Below, one piece after another: positions 1 to 9,399 of a DNA stretch of 64,000 bases. A program made the position numbers and the translations under genes. The notes under the pieces were generated by a model. It was given only the letters and a program-made list of their open reading frames with translations. It did not search any database and was not told the origin of the DNA. Numbering within the stretch: position 1 is the first letter of the stretch; each line of letters starts with the position of its first letter. This DNA is from SMYC01 sp965197495 (GTDB taxonomy: Bacteria; Acidobacteriota; Vicinamibacteria; Marinacidobacterales; SMYC01): contig OZ240210.1 in NCBI GenBank assembly GCA_965197495.1, forward strand, positions 8,122,001 to 8,186,000. The letters are read 5' to 3'.

Positions 1-994
1 TGCGCTTCGAGACCCGTCGCGAGTCGGGAGGCGTTTTGAGCAGCAGGCTCTCCTCGATCTTTGCGAGGGCCACGCCCATCTCTCGAGCCGTTTGAAACCG
101 CTCTTCCAGAGCGCGCTCCAGGCAGCGCAGGACGAGAGCATCGAGGGCGGGCGGGATGTCGGGCGCGAAGAGGCTCGGCGGCGGACAGCCCTCCGAAAGG
201 TCTCGGAGCCCCATCGGCACCGGTCCTCCGTCACCCGGGGGCCTCTTGCCCGTCAGCATCTCGAAGAGCACCAAGCCGAGTGAGTAGATATCCGAGCGGC
301 GGTCGGTTTCGCCGCGAGCCTGCTCGGGGGACAAGTAGGCAAGCGTACCCAGCACGTCATCCTCGGCCGTGATCTCGTCGGACTGAGGGTGGTAGGCGAG
401 GCCGAAGTCCATGACGACGGCGCGCCCGCTGCGATCGAGCATGATGTTGCTCGGTTTCAAGTCGCGGTGGACGATCGATTGCTCGTGGATGGCGTCCAAG
501 CCCCCGCAAAGCTGGCGGCCGAGCTTAACCGTTTGGTAAGGCGACAGCCTCCCCACCGCCTGTGTCCAGTCGCGGAGCGTCTGTCCGTCGATGTACTCCA
601 TGCTGATGTAGTGCACACCGGCGGACTCGCCCAGGTCGTATACGCGACAGACGTTGGGGTGCGCCGCTTGTCGTGCAAGCACCAGCTCCCGCCGAAAGCG
701 CTTCAGGCCGGCTGCCCGTAACGTGCCCGGCTCAGCCAACTTCAGAGCAAGCGATTGTCCAACTTCGCGATCCAGGACCTTGTACACTTGCCCCATACCG
801 CCGGCGCCGATCTTCTCGACGATGGTGTAGCGCCCGGCGAAGGGCTCCCCCGGCATGAAATCGTGCAGCTGAGAGGATTTGGCGCTCGCGGCCCTGGCCT
901 TGGTGGGTGCCTGGGCGGCAGAGAGGCTAGTGCCACAGGCGTCGCAACGCACGCTCTCGACCGGTGCCGTCGTACCGCAGGCAGGACAGACCAT
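1..994 (-). CDS. Serine/threonine protein kinase, C-terminus beyond window
   Basis: Reading the minus strand from the ATG at 992-994 gives an uninterrupted frame to the window edge. It begins with a zinc-ribbon (CPACG then CDACG, residues about 3-21), then a complete Hanks-type kinase domain: glycine loop GAGGMG, the ALK lysine, HRDLKPSN catalytic loop, DFG metal-binding motif, and an APE-equivalent SPEQ. It should phosphorylate Ser/Thr on protein targets. Zinc-ribbon kinases of this layout usually carry a further sensor or membrane region after the kinase domain, which is not visible here because the frame runs off at base 1. The start lies 2 bp from the stop of a pirin remnant, so its original promoter region has probably been replaced. 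Kinase identity is certain from motifs; substrate is unknown. Confidence 0.9.
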   Translation of the reverse strand, partial: MVCPACGTTAPVESVRCDACGTSLSAAQAPTKARAASAKSSQLHDFMPGEPFAGRYTIVEKIGAGGMGQVYKVLDREVGQSLALKLAEPGTLRAAGLKRFRRELVLARQAAHPNVCRVYDLGESAGVHYISMEYIDGQTLRDWTQAVGRLSPYQTVKLGRQLCGGLDAIHEQSIVHRDLKPSNIMLDRSGRAVVMDFGLAYHPQSDEITAEDDVLGTLAYLSPEQARGETDRRSDIYSLGLVLFEMLTGKRPPGDGGPVPMGLRDLSEGCPPPSLFAPDIPPALDALVLRCLERALEERFQTAREMGVALAKIEESLLLKTPPDSRRVSKR

Positions 995-996
995 GG

Positions 997-1206
997 CTAG
1001 ACAACGCGTGCGTCGGTCAAACTACTCCGCCGACCCGCTTTTGCAACGATGGAGTCGGCGCCCTCCGCAAACTTGAAATCGTCGAGAAGCAGGAACGGAT
1101 CGAGATAGTCGAGCTCCGGGGTCCCTGTGGTGCGGCGAATGCGCACGCCCGCACCCTCGAGCGCTTCCTGCACGCTGACGATTTGAGCAACATCGCGATA
1201 TTTCAT
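997..1206 (-). pseudogene. Pirin N-terminal fragment
   Basis: The 69-residue frame starts with about 50 residues typical of the pirin N-terminus (GVRIRR, then LDPFLLLDDF, the conserved start of the first cupin barrel). After DDFKF the similarity stops and about 20 unrelated residues lead to a TAG. Pirins are Fe-containing bicupin proteins of roughly 230-300 residues, so all metal ligands and most of the fold are missing. The break point is close to the kinase start, suggesting a deletion that joined the two. Function is certainly lost; identification rests on the N-terminal signature only. Confidence 0.7.
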
Positions 1207-1251
1207 AGATCGCTACTGTAACATTTCGGACCGCTCGGCCGTATTCCGTGT

Positions 1252-2376
1252 ATGGATGCTTTTCTGAGAGATTTGAGATGCGGCCTGCGCATGCTATCGA
1301 AGCGCAAAGGGTTTACGCTCGTTGTCGTTCTCACGCTCGCCCTCGCGACGGGCACGACGACGACGCTTTTCTCCATCGTGAGTAAGGTGCTCGTAACGCC
1401 GCTCGCCTTCGAAGCTCCGGAGACGATCGCCTTCGTGTGGTCCAGGAACGAGGGCCTTTCACGCGTGCGCGCGCCGCTCACGTTCACCGAAAAAGCGAGC
1501 CGAATCAATCGCTCGTTTTCGAAGGTCGGCCCGAGCCTGCTCTCGACGACGTGGCGTGGGCCGCGACGACCACCGTCAGCACGGAGTTTTTCAGGACGCT
1601 CCGCATCCCACTCCTATCGGGACGGGTTTTCACGGACGCGGAGACGAGGCCGACGGCGGTCGTCAGCCGCAGCGCCCACGAACGCTACTGGGCGGGCGAA
1701 GACCCCATCGGCACCCGTTTCCGCTTCGGCGACGACGGGGATACCTGGTGGACCGTCCTAGGGATCGTCGAAGACCTCCGGAACCCGGACGCGGACCAGC
1801 CGCCCGAGCCCCCGTGTACCTACCTTTCGAGCAGCAACCGTCGAGGGGCATGGCGCTCGTCGTGCGCAGCCGGACTCCGCTCGCCTTGACGCCCGAGCTC
1901 CGAGCGATCGTCTCCGAGCTCGATGCGGCGCAACCGATTGGCGACATCCGAACGATGAGTCAGATTCTGCATGACGACCTCTCCGGCACATTCGCGGTTG
2001 CGGGGCTCATGAGCTACTTCACGCTCGTGGCGTTCGCCCTCGCGATTGCCGGTATCTTTGGGGTCTTGTCCTACTCTGTCGCAGCGCGATCGCGCGAGCT
2101 CGTCTTTTGGCGCTCGGCGCAGAACGCACGGACATATGGTGGATGGTGCTGCGCCAGGCTTTCGCTCCCGTCGGCGCTGGCATCGCCGTCGGCTGTCTCG
2201 TCGCTCTCGGCCTCTCTCGATTCATGGCCAGCTTCGTTTTCGGTGTTACGACCAAGGATCCCACGACCTATCTGTTCGTCACGCTATGGCTCGCGGTTTC
2301 GGCCACCGTTGCCTGCGGCGTCCCCGCCCTCCAAGCCGCGCGCATCGACCCCATCGTGACGCTTCGGCACGATTGA
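1252..2376 (+). pseudogene. ADOP/MacB-type ABC permease, decayed
   Basis: The N-terminus (DLRCGLRMLSKRKGFT followed by a TM helix) is characteristic of the ADOP permease family abundant in Acidobacteriota. The frame then moves through at least three reading frames: 1252-~1550, then ~1585-1800 (a MacB-type periplasmic segment around EFFRTLRIPLLSGRVF), then ~1805-2110 (TM helix, VLSYSVAARSREL), and finally 2107-2376 (FtsX-type C-terminal helices ending ALQAARIDPIVTLRHD). Family members are about 800 residues; here the periplasmic part is also shortened. It would have been the membrane subunit of a macrolide/peptide or lipid efflux ABC system. Several independent lesions make it a clear pseudogene. 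Its 3' end overlaps the convergent EamA gene. Confidence 0.85.
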
Positions 2377-3240
2377 GGTCGGGGACGTCGATCGTTGGGC
2401 GACGAAGACGCCGGCGAGAACGAGCAACCCACCGAGCGCGCCTATGGGGCCGAACGGCGCTCCGAGCAGGGGCACCGCAAGAGCGGTCGTTGTCAGCGGC
2501 TCGAGATAGAGAAAGAGACCGGCTTTCGCGGCACCGAGCTGGGCCACTCCGGTTTGCCAGAACCACTGGGCGAGCGCCACACCTCCCAGACCGAGAAAGA
2601 AGAGCGCGAAGAGCGCGTCGGGCGGAAGAGCGCGAAGTGGTGTCCAGTCATCGAGCGCGAAAGGCAGAACGAGCGCCGCGGCGGCGAGCGGCAGAGTCAT
2701 CGCGAACGCAATGACGACCGGATCACGCGCTCGGCTCAGATCACGGGTCAGGATCGTATAGAGCGCCCAAGTGCCCGTCGAAAGGAGCATCAACCAGTCG
2801 CCGACGGAGGACAGCCAGTCGAGACTCGTGAGCTCGCCGCGAGACACCAACAGGACGATCCCGAGCGTCGCCACTACGAGTCCGGCACGCATGGCCGGTG
2901 GAACCGCTTCTTTCAAAACGAGCACTGCCATGATGGCGATCGTGGGCGGTGTGACCGCGACGATCCAGCCGCTATTCGTCGCCGTGGTGAACTCGAGCGC
3001 CCAAGTCTGGATCAAGAAGTGCACCGAGAAGATGCCCGCTCCGATGGTGAGCGGACGCGCGAGCGCGCTGTAGCCGAACGACGCTTTTCGAAGCCGCGCG
3101 AAGAGATACAGCATCGGAGCAGCGATGAGGAAACGGCTCGCCACGAGCTGGAGCGTGCTCATGTGCTCCAGGCAGATCTTCGTCGCGACGAAGGTCGAGC
3201 CCCAAATCACCACCGCGATCAGCAGCAGGATGTAGTTCAT
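2284..3240 (-). CDS. EamA/DMT-family membrane transporter
   Basis: A 318-residue integral membrane protein with about ten hydrophobic helices in two EamA repeats. The first starts at residue 1 (ILLLIAVVIWGSTFVATK, the standard DMT opening) and the second near residue 150 (WLMLLSTGTWALYTILTR). Family members export or import small metabolites such as amino acids; the substrate cannot be read from sequence. The ATG at 3238-3240 is chosen because the helix starts immediately after it; longer upstream reading is arginine-rich and unconvincing. The last ~30 residues are polar and lie antisense to the decayed ADOP permease, so the native C-terminus was probably replaced when a deletion joined the two genes. 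Confidence 0.85.
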   Translation of the reverse strand: MNYILLLIAVVIWGSTFVATKICLEHMSTLQLVASRFLIAAPMLYLFARLRKASFGYSALARPLTIGAGIFSVHFLIQTWALEFTTATNSGWIVAVTPPTIAIMAVLVLKEAVPPAMRAGLVVATLGIVLLVSRGELTSLDWLSSVGDWLMLLSTGTWALYTILTRDLSRARDPVVIAFAMTLPLAAAALVLPFALDDWTPLRALPPDALFALFFLGLGGVALAQWFWQTGVAQLGAAKAGLFLYLEPLTTTALAVPLLGAPFGPIGALGGLLVLAGVFVAQRSTSPTSIVPKRHDGVDARGLEGGDAAGNGGRNREP

Positions 3241-3505
3241 ACGACCGCCATCGACCCGACCACCACGATGCCTGGAGCACCGCCTCGGTCGATCTCGAGA
3301 ACGTCGCAGCCTCGTGCACGGTCGTAGCGGCTCCGGGTACGAAGACTTGCTTCGCAAAATGCTCCAAAAGACCGGCTCCTGCCGAGCTGGCCGAGCTGAA
3401 ATGTCCTACAGGAACGGCATCGCCGTCTAGAAAGCATGAAGGGAGAATCGGACGGTTTGAACCCACGCGCGACGCCATTATAAACTTCGTCTCCCTTCCG
3501 GAGGC

Positions 3506-3511
3506 TAACTA
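3506..3511. repeat. TAACTA, left flank of tandem IS pair
   Basis: The 6-bp TAACTA precedes IS copy A. It recurs between copies A and B (5196-5201) and after copy B (6887-6892), as expected for a target duplication reused at each junction of the tandem array. Confidence 0.7.
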
Positions 3512-5195
3512 GTACCCGTCCTGAAGCCTGTAAGGGATTGAGAAAAAAGGAGAAATCACAAATTAGGGCTAGTCTTCTGAGGGGGTGTCGATTAGGATCG
3601 TGTCGTTGAAAACATCCGATTCTAAATGACTTAACTCCAAAGGAGACCAGCCCTAAATGCGAAAAACGATCAACCCACAGCCAAATCTACGTGAGCCCTG
3701 GCTGGAGCTGGAGCACGCACGCGAGCTCGAAACGATCTCGTCGCTACTCGATGCCCATCCTAAGCTCAATGAGCTGGTACTGCAAGACCTAAGGTCGGTC
3801 ACCCCACCGGCAGGGAGCGATGTTGGTCGTGGGGGAATGAGCGCGGAGCAGGTTCTCCGGGCGTTGTTGGTGAAGCAGCTGAATCAGTTCACCTATCGGG
3901 AGCTGGCGTTTCACTTGGCAGACTCTCGAAGCTATCGGACGTTTTGCCAGCTCGGCATCATAGAGCCGACCCCGTCGAAGTCGACCCTAGCAGCAAACAT
4001 CAAAGCCGTGAAGTTCGAAACGCTGGAGCAGATCAACCGAGAGCTGGTGAGCGTTGCCGAGGATGCTGGGATCGAAAAGGGAAGAAAAGTACGAGTGGAC
4101 TGCACGGTAGTGGAATCAAACATTCATCCGCCTACAGACTCCGAGCTTCTTTATGACTGTGTTCGGGTTCTCACTCGCGTGATGTGCCGAGCTCGCGAAC
4201 TGCTGGGTACAGTAGTGGTCTTCGGCAATCGAACGCGTCGAGCGAAGAGACGTCGACTGGGAGTTCTGAACGCGAAGGATAAGCAACAAAGGCGTCGCGT
4301 CTATCGAGATCTACTGAAGGTGACGGAAGAAACCTATCGCTCCGCTCAACGCGTTGCAGCACAGTTGGAAGAGTCGGGCTTGACCGAGCCGGTGAAGCGA
4401 GCGAGCGCGGAGAGGATCGCCGCGGATTTTGAGCACTTTCTCGTCCTCACCAAGAAAGTCATCAACCAAACCCAACGCCGAGTGATCGACGAAGAGCGTG
4501 TGCCTGCGGAGGAAAAGGTCGTTTCTATCTTCGAAGAACACACCGACATTATTCGCAAAGATCGGCGCGAGACTCTCTACGGCCACAAGGTGTGTATGAC
4601 TGGTGGCTCGTCCTCGATGATTTTGGATTGCGTGATCTTGGATGGGAATCCGTCCGATTCAACTCTCGCGGAAACCATGATCGACCGTCAAGTCGAACTC
4701 TACGAACGGGCCCCGCGCCAGGTTGCCTACGATGGCGCGTTTTCTTCAAAGGCAAACTTGGAAGCCATCAAAGGCAAGGGAGTTGAAGATGTTGCCTTTA
4801 CCAAGGCTCATTTCGCGGTGACCGATATGGTCAAGAGTTCCTGGGTCTATCAACGCCTGCGGCGATTTCGCTGCGGAATCGAAGGCGTCATTTCGTTCTT
4901 GAAACGAGTCTTTGGTCTCGACCGATGCACATGGCGCTCATTGCCTTCTTTTAAATCGTACGTATGGAGTTCCATCATCACCTGCAACCTACTGATGATG
5001 GCAAGACACTTATTATGATAACAACTATTACTCTTCCGCCCCTTATAGCCATGGATTGCTAACAATTCGCCTCTCGTTTCGTCCAAGATTTTCATTCGCT
5101 CTCAACCCCACGAAGCCCCTTCCGAAAACGTATAATACCCACATCTTCGGTAGGTCTCTCGCACACCACAAGTTATGGTGTTTCTGGACAGGAAC
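3512..5195 (+). mobile_element. Tandem DDE insertion sequence, copy A
   Basis: A 1684-bp element. The inverted ends are imperfect: GTACCCGTCCTGAAGC on the left and, read inward from the right, GTTCCTGTCCAGAAAC. A 6-bp TAACTA lies at both ends. A single transposase gene occupies most of it, with about 145 bp of leader and 180 bp after the stop. Five further copies are in this window (B, and C-F on the other strand). Family assignment to ISNCY (ISDol1-like group) or the wider IS5/IS1182 group is from transposase resemblance only. Confidence 0.88.
3657..5018 (+). CDS. DDE transposase (ISNCY-like), copy A, intact
   Basis: The 453-residue transposase starts at the ATG at 3657, preceded by a good AAAGGAG ribosome-binding site. 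Residues ~60-130 form a DUF772-type DNA-binding domain (SAEQVLRALLVKQLN, then LAFHLADSRSYRTFC). The catalytic core shows candidate acidic residues in VRVDCTVVESN (about residue 148), VAYDGAF (about 358) and RCGIEGVISFLKR (about 408), the last matching the Y/R-x-E signature of IS4/IS5-type DDE enzymes. It cuts and joins the element ends. Copy A differs from B at a few residues only (for example AAQLEE against AEQLEE), so the copies are recent. It appears fully functional. Confidence 0.92.
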   Translation: MRKTINPQPNLREPWLELEHARELETISSLLDAHPKLNELVLQDLRSVTPPAGSDVGRGGMSAEQVLRALLVKQLNQFTYRELAFHLADSRSYRTFCQLGIIEPTPSKSTLAANIKAVKFETLEQINRELVSVAEDAGIEKGRKVRVDCTVVESNIHPPTDSELLYDCVRVLTRVMCRARELLGTVVVFGNRTRRAKRRRLGVLNAKDKQQRRRVYRDLLKVTEETYRSAQRVAAQLEESGLTEPVKRASAERIAADFEHFLVLTKKVINQTQRRVIDEERVPAEEKVVSIFEEHTDIIRKDRRETLYGHKVCMTGGSSSMILDCVILDGNPSDSTLAETMIDRQVELYERAPRQVAYDGAFSSKANLEAIKGKGVEDVAFTKAHFAVTDMVKSSWVYQRLRRFRCGIEGVISFLKRVFGLDRCTWRSLPSFKSYVWSSIITCNLLMMARHLL

Positions 5196-5201
5196 TAACT
5201 A

Positions 5202-6886
5202 GTACCCGTCCTGAAGCCTGTAAGGGATTGAGAAAAAAGGAGAAATCGCAAATTTAGGGCTAGTCTTCTGAGGGGGTGTCGATTAGGATCGTGTCGTTGA
5301 AAACATCCGATTCTAAATGACTTAACTCCAAAGGAGACCAGCCCTAAATGCGAAAAACGATCAACCCACAGCCAAATCTACGTGAGCCCTGGCTGGAGCT
5401 GGAGCACGCACGCGAACTCGAAACGATCTCGTCGCTACTCGATGCCCATCCTAAGCTCAATGAGCTGGTACTGCAAGACCTAAGGTCGGTCACCCCACCG
5501 GCAGGGAGCGATGTTGGTCGTGGGGGAATGAGCGCGGAGCAGGTTCTCCGGGCGTTGTTGGTGAAGCAGCTGAATCAGTTCACCTATCGGGAGCTGGCGT
5601 TTCACTTGGCAGACTCTCGAAGCTATCGGACGTTTTGCCAGCTCGGCATCATAGAGCCGACCCCGTCGAAGTCGACCCTAGCAGCAAACATCAAAGCCGT
5701 GAAGTTCGAAACGCTGGAGCAGATCAACCGAGAGCTGGTGAGCGTTGCCGAGGATGCTGGGATCGAAAAGGGAAGAAAAGTACGAGTGGACTGCACGGTA
5801 GTGGAATCAAACATTCATCCGCCTACAGACTCCGAGCTTCTTTATGACTGTGTTCGGGTTCTCACTCGCGTGATGTGCCGAGTTCGCGAACTGCTGGGTA
5901 CAGTAGTGGTCTTCGGCAATCGAACGCGTCGAGCGAAGAGACGTCGACTGGGAGTTCTGAACGCGAAGGATAAGCAACAAAGGCGTCGCGTCTATCGAGA
6001 TCTACTGAAGGTGACGGAAGAAACCTATCGCTCCGCTCAACGCGTTGCAGAACAGTTGGAAGAGTCGGGCTTGACCGAGCCTGTGAAGCGAGCGAGCGCG
6101 GAGAGGATCGCCGCGGATTTTGAGCACTTTCTCGTCCTCACCAAGAAAGTCATCAACCAAACCCAACGCCGAGTGATCGACGAAGAGCGTGTGCCTGCGG
6201 AGGAAAAGGTCGTTTCTATCTTCGAAGAACACACCGACATTATTCGCAAAGACCGGCGCGAGACTCTCTACGGCCACAAGGTGTGTATGACTGGTGGCTC
6301 GTCCTCGATGATTTTGGATTGCGTGATCTTGGATGGGAATCCGTCCGATTCAACTCTCGCGGAAACCATGATCGACCGTCAAGTCGAACTCTACGAACGG
6401 GCCCCGCGCCAGGTTGCCTACGATGGCGCGTTTTCTTCAAAGGCAAACTTGGAAGCCATCAAAGGCAAGGGAGTTGAAGATGTTGCCTTTACCAAGGCTC
6501 ATTTCGCGGTGACCGATATGGTCAAGAGTTCCTGGGTCTATCAACGCCTGCGGCGATTTCGCTGCGGAATCGAAGGCGTCATTTCGTTCTTGAAACGAGT
6601 CTTTGGTCTCGACCGATGCACATGGCGCTCATTGCCTTCTTTTAAATCGTACGTATGGAGTTCCATCATCACCTGCAACCTACTGATGATGGCAAGACAC
6701 TTATTATGATAACAACTATTACTCTTCCGCCCCTTATAGCCATGGATTGCTAACAATTCGCCTCTCGTTTCGTCCAAGATTTTCATTCGCTCTCAACCCC
6801 ACGAAGCCCCTTTCGAAAACGTATAATACCCACATCTTCGATAGGTCTCTCGCACACCACAAGTTATGGTGTTTCTGGACAGGAAC
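5202..6886 (+). mobile_element. Tandem DDE insertion sequence, copy B
   Basis: A 1685-bp copy in the same orientation as A, separated from it by exactly one TAACTA (5196-5201) and followed by another (6887-6892). It is nearly identical to A, with a one-base difference in the leader. The head-to-tail arrangement with a shared 6-bp spacer suggests insertion of one copy into the target repeat at the end of the other. Confidence 0.88.
5348..6709 (+). CDS. DDE transposase (ISNCY-like), copy B, intact
   Basis: Full-length 453-residue transposase with the same ribosome-binding site, DUF772 region and three acidic catalytic positions as copy A. Visible differences are CRVRELL instead of CRARELL and AEQLEE instead of AAQLEE. 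The AEQ form is shared with copies C-F, so B rather than A resembles the cluster near 47-53 kb. Likely active. Confidence 0.92.
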   Translation: MRKTINPQPNLREPWLELEHARELETISSLLDAHPKLNELVLQDLRSVTPPAGSDVGRGGMSAEQVLRALLVKQLNQFTYRELAFHLADSRSYRTFCQLGIIEPTPSKSTLAANIKAVKFETLEQINRELVSVAEDAGIEKGRKVRVDCTVVESNIHPPTDSELLYDCVRVLTRVMCRVRELLGTVVVFGNRTRRAKRRRLGVLNAKDKQQRRRVYRDLLKVTEETYRSAQRVAEQLEESGLTEPVKRASAERIAADFEHFLVLTKKVINQTQRRVIDEERVPAEEKVVSIFEEHTDIIRKDRRETLYGHKVCMTGGSSSMILDCVILDGNPSDSTLAETMIDRQVELYERAPRQVAYDGAFSSKANLEAIKGKGVEDVAFTKAHFAVTDMVKSSWVYQRLRRFRCGIEGVISFLKRVFGLDRCTWRSLPSFKSYVWSSIITCNLLMMARHLL

Positions 6887-6913
6887 TAACTAACCAGAGT
6901 CGCGGTTGAGCTA

Positions 6914-7651
6914 TTGATTCGATTCTTCGCGCTGACAGTTCTGACCGGGTGCTCTTCCCCGCCGTCGTCACCTGCCGAGCTTGTCTTTCGGGGCGGCGCC
7001 ATCTATACGCTGAACGCCGAGGCACCTTGGGCGGACGGGCTCGCGATAGCGGATGGACGCATCCTCGCGATCGGTAACGTCGAGGCCTTCATCGGTGAAG
7101 ACACACACGTCGTCGACCTCGATGGACGGCTGCTTCTTCCCGGCTTCCACGACGACCGTGTGGATCTCGCGGCCGGCGCCGCTTGGCTCGAGGAGACAGG
7201 CATCACGCCGTCCGACGCCCCAACCTATCTCCACCGCTTCGGCATCACGAGCGTGCGCGCGCTCGATGGCACCCTCCCGGAAGCGCTCCCCCTCCGAACC
7301 ATCGATGCCCGGGGCGATGCTCGGGACGACGCTTGGGGCGGTGTACGCTTCGGAAGCGGCTGGCCGGAAACCACGATCGACCCTCTCGTCAGGCTCCACC
7401 GAGCCGTGACCGGCCTCGATCTCGATGGTCGGCGCGTTTCGAGCGAGAAACTGAACGTCGAGGACGCTGTCCCTCGCTACGCGGCCTCTCGGCTCGAGCC
7501 CGGCGAGCTCGCCGATCTCGCGGTCTTGTCCGAGAACATCCTGAAAATTCCACCCGAGCGGATTGCGGAGTGCAAGGTCGAGATGACCGTATTCGGCGGC
7601 CGTATCGTTTACCGAGCTGCCTCGTTTGACCAGGGGAACCGTCAACGCTAG
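6914..7651 (+). pseudogene. YtcJ-like amidohydrolase, internally deleted
   Basis: The frame opens with a lipoprotein-type signal (LTVLTGCSS) and a clear amidohydrolase N-terminus (ADLVFRGG-like, IYTLN, then VVDLDGRLLLPGF). It closes with the equally typical C-terminal strand region (LEPGELADLAVLSENIL, then TVFGGRIVYRA). YtcJ/Amidohydro_3 enzymes are about 550 residues, but this frame has 245. The metal-binding HxH that should follow LLPGF is gone (DDRVD instead), as is nearly the whole TIM barrel. Two or more in-frame deletions must have occurred. It starts with a TTG just after the IS pair, and the original start may have been lost. Not catalytically competent. Confidence 0.75.
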
Positions 7652-7830
7652 AGTGATCCATTCGAAAAGAGGTCACTTCAGGGCAAGAAGTTACAAAGCT
7701 TGATCTCGACCTTCGCGGTTTGCTTCGCCTGGGAGCGCTATCGCCCGATACGGCGATTCATGGAGAGTCGGAATAGCTCGTACCGCATCTTCCAGTATCT
7801 GACGGCCCGTAGCGCGTTACTGTTTATGCG

Positions 7831-8091
7831 TCAGCTCGCGCCGTCATCCCAATCGTCTCCGTCGTCTTCTTCTTCGTCGTCCTCGTCGTCCTCGTCGAGC
7901 GAAGCGTCGGCCTCGTCCCAATCACTATCGTCCTCGCGCAACTGCTCGTCTTCTTCGTCGCTCTCATCTTCTTCGTCGTCACTCTCGTCATCGTCGTCGA
8001 GATCGTTGTCCTCGAGCTCGGGCTCATCGGGCTCGGACCATTCCTCATCCTCCGAGCTATCGTGCGAGCGACTCCAGTTGGGATGGGCCAT
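7831..8091 (-). CDS. Small highly acidic low-complexity protein
   Basis: An 86-residue frame from the ATG at 8089-8091. Apart from the first ten residues (MAHPNWSRSH) it is almost entirely Asp, Glu and Ser, with a few Trp. The complementary strand encodes a poly-Ser frame, which is the expected shadow of GAC/GAG/GAT-rich coding. Such acidic proteins exist in many bacteria, often of unknown role (calcium or polycation binding has been suggested for similar compositions). It lies just downstream of namZ on the same strand. No domain is recognised; it could also be a non-coding low-complexity tract. Confidence 0.45.
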   Translation of the reverse strand: MAHPNWSRSHDSSEDEEWSEPDEPELEDNDLDDDDESDDEEDESDEEDEQLREDDSDWDEADASLDEDDEDDEEEDDGDDWDDGAS

Positions 8092-8113
8092 CGGCGCCGA
8101 TTATACAGCAGCG

Positions 8114-9333
8114 TCAATAGAGCAAGTATGCACGGCGATGCTCAACGAAACGCGCGAGCTCGGAAGCTTCCCGTCCGACGATCGCGCTCACCGCCATCCC
8201 GTCCTCGAGCGCCCGCCGAGGCCGATCGGTGCCGAGGAGCAAGTCTATCCAGTAGCGCTCACCGCGCCGCACCCACTCGAACGCTTCGGGATGAAGCGCG
8301 CGGATCGTCGCAATCGTCGTGAGTCCAGTGCGCACGGCTTCGAAGCGAGTTGGATCAGTGATCGTCATCGCGACGCCGTAACAGATCTCGTCGCGATATT
8401 TAGGCTGGGGCGAGGCGGCGATCGCGCGCGGCGTAAACGAGGTACTGCGGAAGCGAACACCGGGAAGCTCCGCCTGCGACAGCGCCGCCGCTAACTTTGC
8501 CCCATCGATCCAAGGCGCGCCGATCCGCTCGAACGTGTCTTCGATGCCGCGGCCTTCGTTCACGTTGATCCCCTCGATCAATCCGAAGGCCGGATAAGCC
8601 AGGGCGGCGCGAGCGGTGCGAATGTTCGGTGACGGAGGATTCCACGAGAGCCCGGTGTCCTTCCATAGCATCCCGCGCCCGAATCCTCGCACCTGTATAA
8701 CCTCGAGCTCGAGCCCCGTCCCCGTCATCGAGGCACCGAACAGCCCGGCCAGCTCACCCGCCGTCATGCCATGTACAAGAGGGATCGGAGCAATCCCGAC
8801 AAAGGACGCAAAATCCGGGTGTAACACGGGACCTTCGACCCGAACACCACCGAGCGGGTTCGGTCGATCGAGTACGACGAAGCCGACCTGCGCAGCCGCG
8901 GCCGCCTCCATGGCGAGCTTCATGGTGCTGATATAGGTGTAGAAACGGACACCGATGTCCTGAATGTCGAAGACGAGCGTATCGATCCCGTCGAGCATCT
9001 CGGGCGTCGGCGCCGCATATCGCCGTAGAGGTTGTGAATAGGGATCGCCGAAAACGTACCGGAGCCGACATCGTCCCCCGCCGCCACGTCCCCCCGACAA
9101 CCGTGCTCCGGTGAAAACAGCGCGACGACGTCGACCCCAAGCTCCCGCAAAACGCTCAGCGTAGACACCCCATCGCGAGCGGCCCCGGTATGGTTCGTAA
9201 TGAGCCCAACCCGCCCCGAAACCGCCCCCCCGCCCCCCCGAAGCACATCAACCCCAGAAAGAACAGGAATGCCAGACCCCTGAACGGAAACGAGACCCAA
9301 ACCCGAGGCAAGAGCGACCCAAAGGAACATCAA
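8114..9333 (-). pseudogene. namZ: NamZ-like exo-beta-N-acetylmuramidase (DUF1343), one frameshift
   Basis: The N-terminal frame (from 9333) has a signal peptide (FLWVALASGLGLV), then GLITNHTG, FSPEHG and PIHNLYGD, all hallmarks of DUF1343/NamZ. Near 9030 the frame changes; the rest continues as TPEMLDGIDTLVFDIQDIGVRFYTY, LDRPNPLGG, NVNEGRGIEDTFERIGAPW, ending ERRAYLLY-like at 8114. Together the parts give about 400 residues, the normal family length. NamZ removes N-acetylmuramic acid from peptidoglycan ends in cell-wall recycling, and a NagZ fusion is encoded at 16.6-19.5 kb. A single-base indel separates the halves, so this is either a young pseudogene or a sequencing error. Confidence 0.85.
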
Positions 9334-9399
9334 CGCCGCCGTGGTAGCCGGAAGCAGATAGCCGATGGCAACAACGAACTACAATTCAACTGAGCGCGT

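Noticed and set aside
3441..3500. Possible tRNA 3' half (GGTTCAAACC with GGGAGA/TCTCCC ends on the minus strand)
   Set aside because: The T-stem does not pair and the total length of about 55 nt is too short for a tRNA.
7700..8494. Plus-strand poly-Ser frame of 264 residues
   Set aside because: It is the complement of the acidic-protein codons and then runs antisense through namZ, with no domain or start support.
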